A DNA stretch of 9,531 bases from Candidatus Omnitrophota bacterium (lineage in GTDB: Bacteria > Omnitrophota > Gorgyraeia > Pluralincolimonadales > Pluralincolimonadaceae): assembly GCA_028715315.1 (NCBI GenBank), contig JAQUSA010000026.1, positions 1 through 9,531 of the forward strand. Reading direction: 5' to 3'. Under the pieces are notes generated by a model. It was given only the letters and a program-made list of their open reading frames with translations. It was not told where the DNA came from and ran no database searches. Below, one piece after another: positions 1-5,573 of this stretch. Numbering within the stretch: the first letter of the stretch is position 1; every line of letters begins with the position of its first letter. Made by a program: the position numbers and the translations under genes.

Positions 1-960
1 TTTTGTATCCGTTATTGTCCCCATCCTTTCCCAGTACTCGTTCGGGATGAATGGCAACACCGCCACAGATATAAGAGCAAATATAATGAACAAGAGCAAC
101 AACGTCGATACTTTGCGCTTGCCCCTCAAAATAATCTGGATAAACGACAGGAATAGCACGATGCATAAGGTAGCCATACCGGCCCTTGAAAACGTTAATA
201 CTATCGCCATAAGCAGCGCACCCAGGCACAGGGATAGGGTGAATTTAGCAAAGACTCGCTTGACGTTTATTACCAACGTTATCGCTATGGGCACCACCAG
301 GACCAGCTCGGCCGCTAATATGTTCGGGTTTTGCGTGGTACCGAATACCCTGACTACCGAGCCGACAAGAGTCAGCCCTATCCCGTGAATGTACTGAAAA
401 AAAGCTGCTCCCGACGAAATAACACCAGAGACGATTAGTATTCCTATAAGTATCAGTATCTGCTTTTTCGTCTTAACTATGTTGGCTATTATCAAATACA
501 GGATTACAGCCTTGCTTGCAAGTTCAAGATAATCCGGGAAACTGTATTCAAAATACCTGAAGCAGGATATCAGCAGAGTCACGGCTAATCCCAAAACGAA
601 TACATTCTGCAGCGTTCTTGTTATCTTGAAATCTTTGTAAACGATTATATGCAAGATCCATATCAGAAGGACAAAAAAAGCTAAGTTCCTCGCTATGTGG
701 AGCTGCTGGAGCGCCGGGAAGAGTGCTGTGGGATGTAAATATGCGCCCAATAAGAATATGATTACCGCAACAAATAGATCCAGAAACATCGCAACAAATA
801 AACACACGCCTATATAAAGCAGCAATACTATATAGGGGGGGAGAAAGAGTAGGGATAATCCCATTAAAAATGAGAATATTATGATAAAACCTTTTATCAG
901 GGCCGGTAATTCTACTAAGGGCCTTTCTTCTTCTTTAAGTATTTTATCCGATCTATCCAT
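1..960 (-). CDS. O-antigen ligase/polymerase-like membrane protein (partial, 3' end missing)
   Basis: The reading frame is open from an ATG at 960 to the window edge, giving 320 codons without a stop, so the C-terminal part lies outside. The product is strongly hydrophobic, with about eight or nine apparent membrane segments (for example residues 23-40, 43-70, 92-108, 118-132, 168-185, 217-233, 242-256, 285-303) after a short charged N-terminus. FGTTQNPN (206-213), TFSRAGMATL (256-265) and an ERMGTITD stretch (311-318) are typical of the Wzy_C/WaaL O-antigen ligase family, which polymerises or transfers undecaprenyl-linked glycans on the periplasmic face of the inner membrane. The start overlaps the GT4 gene end by 8 bases. 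A weak GGAAA ribosome site lies 5 bases upstream, suggesting translational coupling. A run of seven C on the coding strand (835-841) falls at residues 40-42. Ligase and polymerase roles cannot be separated from sequence. Family assignment is fairly sure; the exact role is inferred. Confidence 0.85.
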   Translation of the reverse strand, partial: MDRSDKILKEEERPLVELPALIKGFIIIFSFLMGLSLLFLPPYIVLLLYIGVCLFVAMFLDLFVAVIIFLLGAYLHPTALFPALQQLHIARNLAFFVLLIWILHIIVYKDFKITRTLQNVFVLGLAVTLLISCFRYFEYSFPDYLELASKAVILYLIIANIVKTKKQILILIGILIVSGVISSGAAFFQYIHGIGLTLVGSVVRVFGTTQNPNILAAELVLVVPIAITLVINVKRVFAKFTLSLCLGALLMAIVLTFSRAGMATLCIVLFLSFIQIILRGKRKVSTLLLLFIIFALISVAVLPFIPNEYWERMGTITDTK

Positions 961-2092
961 TTTTGTTTCCGTAGATGTTATAGATCTTCTCGACCATTGA
1001 CTTTAAGCCGAAATCTGACCTTCTAATGAACTCCCTCGCGTTATCCGCCAGATACCCTCTCTTTGTTTTATCCGAAATAACGGCATTGAGCGCAGCCTCC
1101 AGCCCCTTAACATCTTTAGGGGCCACCAAAATACCCGTTTTGTTGCCATCGATAAGCTCCGGGAGGCCCCCCACATTTGATGCAATTACGGGCTTACCGG
1201 AAGCCATCGCCTCTAATGCGCAATAGGACAAGCCTTCGGACAGAGACGGAATTACGACGATATCCGTAATATAAAGTATCTCGGGAATATCGTTTCGCAT
1301 CTCGGTAAATATTATCTTTTCCTTGATTTTCAATCTATCCGCAAGCTCATTCAAGACGGAAAAGTACGGGTGCCCTTTCGCTCCCGCAAGAAGCAAACGC
1401 GCGTCAGGATATTTGTCCGAAATATCCCTAAAGGCTTCGATTAAATAGAGCTGCCCTTTTTCAGGGCGGCCTTGTGCAATACATGAGATCACAATATTTG
1501 CTGCAGAAATATTGAATTCCGACCTTAGTGCCACGGCCTGCGCCTGATAATCTAACTTGAACCTGCCAATATCGAAACCGTTATATACCAATTCGATCTT
1601 TTCTTCTTTTAATCCTTTAGACATTAGGTCGTTTTTAACGGCCTTGGAAATCGCTATAACTTTTTTTGCTTCGCGCGCTAAATACCAGTAGAATGCCTTC
1701 CTTGCGATAGGGTATTTTGACCCCGTTATATGATGCTGGTGCCAGAAAAATAACGGTTCCCTATAAAATAAACGGCTTAATAATATGGGAAAATTCGCAA
1801 AATCAAAATGGGAATGGACCACTCCTATGCGTTCCATTTTTAGTAGGGATACGAACTTCAAAATAAACTTCAAGTCGAGCCTGTTTTTAATGGGTAATAC
1901 TTTTATTATCCCTCCGGCATCCCTGATCCTGTCGGTTAGCTCAATTATAGGTTTCCCTGGAAATAGAAAGCATATGCGGACATTGTTTTCTTTCGTTTTT
2001 TTGGCAACGGCCACCATTACCTCCTCAAAAGATCCCATCTTTTCAGGCGCATAACCGATTGCCCATAATATCGACGGCAAATTATCGCTCAT
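953..2092 (-). CDS. Glycosyltransferase family 4 (GT-B fold)
   Basis: This 379-residue protein has the usual length and layout of GT4 retaining glycosyltransferases. An N-terminal acceptor half (about 1-180) contains GVVHSHFDFAN (90-100) and a HQHH segment (118-121). The C-terminal nucleotide-sugar half has IAQGRPEKGQ (205-214), typical of the GRxxxxKG loop, and SEGLSYCALEAMASGKPVIA (285-304) with the E-x7-E pair at E286 and E294. It should act at the cytoplasmic membrane, adding a hexose to a lipid-linked repeat; donor and acceptor are unknown. I chose the ATG at 2092 because AGGA lies 6 bases upstream and the GT2 stop ends 2 bases before it. An in-frame TTG at 2107 would add five residues but has no ribosome site. 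The stop TAG overlaps the next gene's start. It sits between a GT2 and a Wzy-like gene, as in capsule and exopolysaccharide operons. Confidence 0.92.
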   Translation of the reverse strand: MSDNLPSILWAIGYAPEKMGSFEEVMVAVAKKTKENNVRICFLFPGKPIIELTDRIRDAGGIIKVLPIKNRLDLKFILKFVSLLKMERIGVVHSHFDFANFPILLSRLFYREPLFFWHQHHITGSKYPIARKAFYWYLAREAKKVIAISKAVKNDLMSKGLKEEKIELVYNGFDIGRFKLDYQAQAVALRSEFNISAANIVISCIAQGRPEKGQLYLIEAFRDISDKYPDARLLLAGAKGHPYFSVLNELADRLKIKEKIIFTEMRNDIPEILYITDIVVIPSLSEGLSYCALEAMASGKPVIASNVGGLPELIDGNKTGILVAPKDVKGLEAALNAVISDKTKRGYLADNAREFIRRSDFGLKSMVEKIYNIYGNKNG

Positions 2093-2094
2093 AT

Positions 2095-3012
2095 TCAATC
2101 CTGCCAATCAAAAATGCAGTATTTTATTATACCCATATGGCCCTTTATTCTTTCCCTCAGGTCATTTTTTTTATTATGAACGCAATAAAACGCAAGATAA
2201 CATATTAGTTTCAGGCTTGATACGATCGTCGCAAACAATCTATGTATAAGTGCGGGAAACGCGCCATATAGTTTCCTTATCAACTTGTGCATGCCCTTAT
2301 AGGCCTCTATCGACATTTCCGCCTTACACTGCCTGCTGCTTCCTTTCATGAAATGAATGATGCTCGCGTCCGGTATATAAAATATCTTCATCCTGTTTTT
2401 CCTGATCTGGTGGCAGAGGTCTATGTCATCCCCGTACATGAAATACCTTTCGTCTAATAACCCTATTTTGTCAAAAGTAGACCTTCTTACCAGCATGCAG
2501 CAGCCTGAAAGCACTTCTATTTCACGGCTATGCTCGTAATCAATGTCTTTAGTCTTAAGCTCATCAAGCGTGAATCGTTCCGGCAACATTAACCTTATTA
2601 TCTCCTTCCCTAGGGTGGGGATCTTTCTAAAATATGGATGAAGAGTCCCGTCGCCGTTAAGGATCTTGCATCCCAGGGCCGCTGCCTGCGGGTTCTCCCG
2701 CATATACTTTACCATCTTTTCCGTCGCATCATCCAATACGATAGTATCGGGGTTCAATATAAGTATATAGTCGCCTTTGCTTTCCTTTATGGCCTGGTTA
2801 TTTGCCCTATTAAAGCCGAGATTTTTGTTATTTTTAATTAAAATTACGTCCTTATACTCCGAAGCTATCATCTCCTGGCTGCCGTCTTTCGAGTCGTTAT
2901 CTGCGACTATTATTTCATAGGAAATCCTCTTGGTCGCCTTATGGATCGAGTCGATACATTGTTTAAGTAACAACCTTGTATTCCAATTAACTATTACTAC
3001 GGAAAGGTCCAT
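2095..3012 (-). CDS. Glycosyltransferase family 2, WbbL/rhamnosyltransferase-like
   Basis: The 305-residue product begins with the GT-A start SVVIVNWNT (4-12). It continues with ADND (37-40, UDP/dTDP-sugar binding acidic pair), NLGFNRANNQA (64-74) and LNPDT (86-90), the metal-binding DxD-equivalent. LSGCCMLVRR (168-177) and LDERYFMYGDDIDLC (186-200) follow and are the hallmark of WbbL-like rhamnosyltransferases. The C-terminal 60 residues are basic with a hydrophobic stretch (about 253-276) that may anchor it to the inner membrane. It probably adds a deoxyhexose such as rhamnose to a lipid-linked glycan; the sugar is inferred from the family only. The ATG at 3012 is preferred over the adjacent TTG at 3015 because GGAGG sits 4 bases upstream of the ATG and only 1 base from the TTG. 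It is the first gene after the terminator-like hairpin, and two bases separate its stop from the GT4 start. Confidence 0.92.
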   Translation of the reverse strand: MDLSVVIVNWNTRLLLKQCIDSIHKATKRISYEIIVADNDSKDGSQEMIASEYKDVILIKNNKNLGFNRANNQAIKESKGDYILILNPDTIVLDDATEKMVKYMRENPQAAALGCKILNGDGTLHPYFRKIPTLGKEIIRLMLPERFTLDELKTKDIDYEHSREIEVLSGCCMLVRRSTFDKIGLLDERYFMYGDDIDLCHQIRKNRMKIFYIPDASIIHFMKGSSRQCKAEMSIEAYKGMHKLIRKLYGAFPALIHRLFATIVSSLKLICYLAFYCVHNKKNDLRERIKGHMGIIKYCIFDWQD

Positions 3013-3023
3013 CAAGCCTCCGC
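3013..3023 (-). promoter_or_regulatory. Ribosome binding site of the GT2 gene
   Basis: On the minus strand GCGGAGG is followed after CTTG by the ATG. This is one of the few strong ribosome sites in the cluster and lies directly after the intergenic hairpin. The GT2 gene can therefore start translation on its own and does not need coupling to the kinase gene. It also settles the start in favour of the ATG. Confidence 0.75.
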
Positions 3024-3029
3024 TTTTTT

Positions 3030-3074
3030 AATAAACAAAAAACCAAAATCCTTTCGCGCGGATCTTGGTTTATT
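3030..3074 (-). terminator. Intrinsic terminator-like hairpin between kinase and GT2 genes
   Basis: Read on the minus strand, AAACCAAGATCC (3071-3060) pairs with GGATTTTGGTTT (3051-3040) over 12 base pairs with a single G-U wobble. The loop is 8 bases, GCGCGAAA. The 3' arm runs into six U (3042-3037), three of which lie beyond the stem. Outer AATAAA/TTTATT sequences (3074-3069 and 3035-3030) could extend the foot of the stem. This is a good Rho-independent terminator in the direction of the operon, 33 bases after the kinase stop and about 25 bases before the GT2 start. On the plus strand no U-run follows, so it is not a convergent terminator. It may end most transcripts after the export genes, set a ratio, or be bypassed by antitermination. 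Confidence 0.8.
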
Positions 3075-3103
3075 AATTCACCGAATAACCTCCTGGCCTT
3101 GGA

Positions 3104-3946
3104 CTAAAGGTGCCGGTGGATATACTCGGGAATATGATATTCTATCCCTGTCAGGACATATCCTATGATGTTTGCACCGACACTCTTAAGTACGCTCTCC
3201 GCGCGCGCCACGACTTCCCTGCGGGTCCTTCCCGCCCTGACGACCAGCACCGTCCCGTCGACAATATGGCTTAAAATACGCGGGTCCGAAAAGGGTATCA
3301 CAGCCGGCGTATCCAATATTATCCTGTCATATTTGCCCTTGAGCTCGAACAGGAAGTCCTTCATCTTCTGCGAGCTTAACAATTCGGTCGGATTTCCGGA
3401 AGGATTCCCAGCGGATATGATAGACAGGTTCTTGATCTCGCTTGCCGCCGTGATATCCTGGGCCTCAGCCCTGCCCGATAGCAGGTCCCCGAGGCCTTTA
3501 TCCAGTGAGGCCCCCATGAGGCCGCCTATCGACGGCTTCCTGAAATTACAATCGATCAGCAGGGTGGGCTTGCCCGAATTTTGCGCGGTTACTATCGCCA
3601 AATTGGCGGCCGCGACGCTCTTCCCTTCTTCGTTAGAGCAGCTCGTGATCACGATGGCCTTCAGCTTTCCTTCCCTTTCGGGACAGAATATATGCGTGGA
3701 TACGACGCGGAACTGTTCGGCTATCGGGCTGCCCGGATTATGGAACGCTACTATCTTCTTGCTTATTCCCGACGATAGGGAGATCTCCGTGCGCGCAGCC
3801 GGCGGCATCTCATTACCGGCGCGCTCTTCGACGGGCGGATTGTTCAGGGGCGAGGCGGGGGCAGCCTGGAAGGCCTTGCCTTTTTCGTCCGCGGCCCTCT
3901 TCAGCGCCTCGTTAAGCTTATTTATGCCGTTGCCGTTATTTTGCAT
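3104..3946 (-). CDS. CpsD/CapB-type bacterial tyrosine autokinase (chain-length co-regulator)
   Basis: The 280-residue cytoplasmic P-loop protein belongs to the MinD/ParA-like BY-kinase group. An N-terminal helix (INKLNEALKRAADEKGKA, 8-25) and a Pro/Ala-rich linker to about residue 58 precede the kinase core. Walker A is SCSNEEGKS (102-110, Lys109), Walker A' is LLIDCNFRKPS (129-139) and Walker B is RIILDTPAV (208-216). IAEQFRVVSTHI (75-86) is the usual pre-kinase helix. The C-terminus has only Y263, Y270 and Y275, so the autophosphorylated Tyr cluster is short. Such kinases bind the cytoplasmic side of Wzz-type proteins, and phosphorylation cycling controls polymer length. The ATG lies inside the end of the Wzz-like gene (11-base overlap) with a weak GGAAAA site, so translation is probably coupled. 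The glutamate before EGKS replaces the more usual glycine. It resembles the tyrosine autokinases of exosortase-linked polysaccharide loci, but no exosortase is visible here. Confidence 0.92.
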   Translation of the reverse strand: MQNNGNGINKLNEALKRAADEKGKAFQAAPASPLNNPPVEERAGNEMPPAARTEISLSSGISKKIVAFHNPGSPIAEQFRVVSTHIFCPEREGKLKAIVITSCSNEEGKSVAAANLAIVTAQNSGKPTLLIDCNFRKPSIGGLMGASLDKGLGDLLSGRAEAQDITAASEIKNLSIISAGNPSGNPTELLSSQKMKDFLFELKGKYDRIILDTPAVIPFSDPRILSHIVDGTVLVVRAGRTRREVVARAESVLKSVGANIIGYVLTGIEYHIPEYIHRHL

Positions 3947-5567
3947 ATTTTCCGGCGTCCGCCGCCTTTTCTTTATTGGCTATCTCGATGACTTTCTTCC
4001 GCACCTCATCCTGTTTCATGCCCGAACTAATAGCGGCTATCGTAAAGAAAATAATATAAAAAGCTATGATCAACACCACCAAACCCCGCTGCCTTGCCGC
4101 TTTTGCGGCGGCCTCGGCCTTATCAACAATGGCCGAAACGCCTCCGAGGATCTCGAATCTTAGGAAGGGCCTCGCGTCTTCGACGCCCCTGAACGAGTGG
4201 TCCGCGAATTCCGCCAGGAAGACGCACCCGAACCCGGAAAGCACGCCAAGTATGAAGGCGACTATCCCTATTATCAGTATCTCCGGCTTTGACGGCTTAA
4301 GCGGTAGCCTCGCATCGTCAAGGACCGTATATTTCGTGCTCTTCTCCTGTACTTCGGCGGAGGTGAGCTTGTTCTCTTCTATTTTCAGGACGAGCATCTT
4401 GTATATGTTCTCGTTGACTTCGGTATCCCTGGTCAGCAGCGCAAGCTCCCTCTCCTGCTCGGGAAGGGTCTGTATCTTCGATTCATACTCCTTGACCAGC
4501 TTTCCGAGGCTTTCCTTCCTTTTCTTCAGGTCGTTGACTTCCTTCTCGGCGTCTTTTACCTTCTGGCTTAACCTCTGGAAGAAGAGCGGGGCCGTCATGG
4601 AGGTGTCACCGTCGACCATCTTCTCGGTCTCCATCCTGAGCTTCTCCCTCACGTCTTCCATCTGGATCTGGGTGGAGGCCATATCGGCGGAATCCGGCTT
4701 CTCGGATATCATCTCTTCATGCTTGGACTGCAGGCTCTGCAATTGCGAGTTCAGCCGCGACACGGTCGGGTTGAGGTCCATCATATCCTCGGATATGATG
4801 ACCGGCTCCCTTCCCGACATCTGCCTCTTGAGCCTGTCCAACTTGCCTTCCGATTCCTTGAGGTTCATATCTACGGCAGTGAGCGACGTCTGGTAATTTG
4901 TAAGCATCGATACGTTATAATCAAGCTCCTGCCCCGGCATCTGCATCGGGTACCTCGCGCGGAAATCGAAGAGCTTCTTCTCGGATTGCTCGAGTTTCTC
5001 CTTGTAGACCTTTGCCTGTTCTTCAGCGAATTTTATCGCCGAAGCCGCCTGGGCCGTCTTCTTCGTCTTATTCTCATTTATGAATATATCAATGATAGTC
5101 TTGGTGACATTCCTTGCCGACACCGGGTCCTTGTCTTCATATGATACCTGGAATACGTCGGGAGACCTCATCTTGACCTCGGCGCGCTTCCTTATGCCCA
5201 TGAGCATCTTTTCGTACATCACCTGGTCCGTCACGCCCTTGTCGAGGTTAAGCGTCCTTACGAGCGTCAGCAGGTGCGGATAGCTCAATATCTTCTCGGT
5301 CAGGGTCTTGAGCTGTTCCGCGAGGGTCGGAGGCTGCCCGGTGGCCGACGTATATGTCAGCTCTTTTGCGGCCAGCGGGTTTACAGGCTTTTCCTCCTCG
5401 ACCAAGATAAGTACAGACGCTTTATAATACTTCGGAAGGAAAAAACTGCCTATTGAGGCAGTAAAGAATACCATAACGAACGGCAGCATAAAAAACCACT
5501 TGCGGTGGAAGACGATCTGCAGGTAATCCCTTAATGAGCCCTGTGCCTGTTCCGGCGCCGTAGTCAT
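3936..5567 (-). CDS. Wzz/chain-length determinant family inner-membrane protein (PCP)
   Basis: The 543-residue protein has the polysaccharide co-polymerase layout. A cytoplasmic start with the Wzz motif LRDYLQIVFHRKW (12-24) leads into a membrane segment (about 24-45). A large periplasmic part follows with long charged helices likely to form coiled coils (about 165-205, 232-252, 268-312, 330-365). The conserved LPEQERELALLTRDTEVNEN segment (368-387) and the proline-rich LPLKPSKPE (421-429) come just before membrane segment two (429-453). A third hydrophobic segment (495-515) and a basic, lysine-rich tail follow; classical Wzz has only two segments. It should form a ring in the inner membrane that controls chain length with the separate kinase encoded next. 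The ATG is 6 bases after the secretin stop and has no clear ribosome site, so it probably depends on coupling. Length and the third segment recall chain-length proteins of exosortase/PEP-CTERM loci. Confidence 0.92.
   Translation of the reverse strand: MTTAPEQAQGSLRDYLQIVFHRKWFFMLPFVMVFFTASIGSFFLPKYYKASVLILVEEEKPVNPLAAKELTYTSATGQPPTLAEQLKTLTEKILSYPHLLTLVRTLNLDKGVTDQVMYEKMLMGIRKRAEVKMRSPDVFQVSYEDKDPVSARNVTKTIIDIFINENKTKKTAQAASAIKFAEEQAKVYKEKLEQSEKKLFDFRARYPMQMPGQELDYNVSMLTNYQTSLTAVDMNLKESEGKLDRLKRQMSGREPVIISEDMMDLNPTVSRLNSQLQSLQSKHEEMISEKPDSADMASTQIQMEDVREKLRMETEKMVDGDTSMTAPLFFQRLSQKVKDAEKEVNDLKKRKESLGKLVKEYESKIQTLPEQERELALLTRDTEVNENIYKMLVLKIEENKLTSAEVQEKSTKYTVLDDARLPLKPSKPEILIIGIVAFILGVLSGFGCVFLAEFADHSFRGVEDARPFLRFEILGGVSAIVDKAEAAAKAARQRGLVVLIIAFYIIFFTIAAISSGMKQDEVRKKVIEIANKEKAADAGKYAK
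4779..4800. repeat. 10-bp perfect inverted repeat inside the Wzz-like gene
   Basis: CATCATATCC (4779-4788) and GGATATGATG (4791-4800) are exact reverse complements separated by only two bases. They lie within codons for a run ending in SEDMMD (residues 259-264) of the chain-length protein. The dyad has the shape of a binding site for a dimeric repressor, but its coding position makes coincidence possible. No second copy is seen in the window. Whether it functions is unknown. Confidence 0.4.
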
Positions 5568-5573
5568 TAATTA

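Noticed and set aside
548..805. Minus-strand 85-codon frame at the left side
   Set aside because: It sits in another frame of the Wzy-like gene, whose own frame is open for 320 codons with clear family motifs.
3109..3116. GGTGCCGG matching the tRNA-Leu 3' end, as a possible attachment-site copy
   Set aside because: Only eight bases match, it is coding sequence of the kinase tail, and no integrase gene is present.
3165..4163. Long plus-strand open frame (332 codons) opposite the kinase and Wzz-like genes
   Set aside because: It lies entirely antisense to two well-supported genes, has low-complexity Ser/Leu-rich content typical of an opposite-frame shadow, and has no recognisable domain.
4300..4310. 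GCGGTAGC resembling the ops element used by RfaH
   Set aside because: It is on the plus strand, opposite to transcription, and falls within codons for the proline-rich part of the Wzz-like protein, so it cannot act on this operon.
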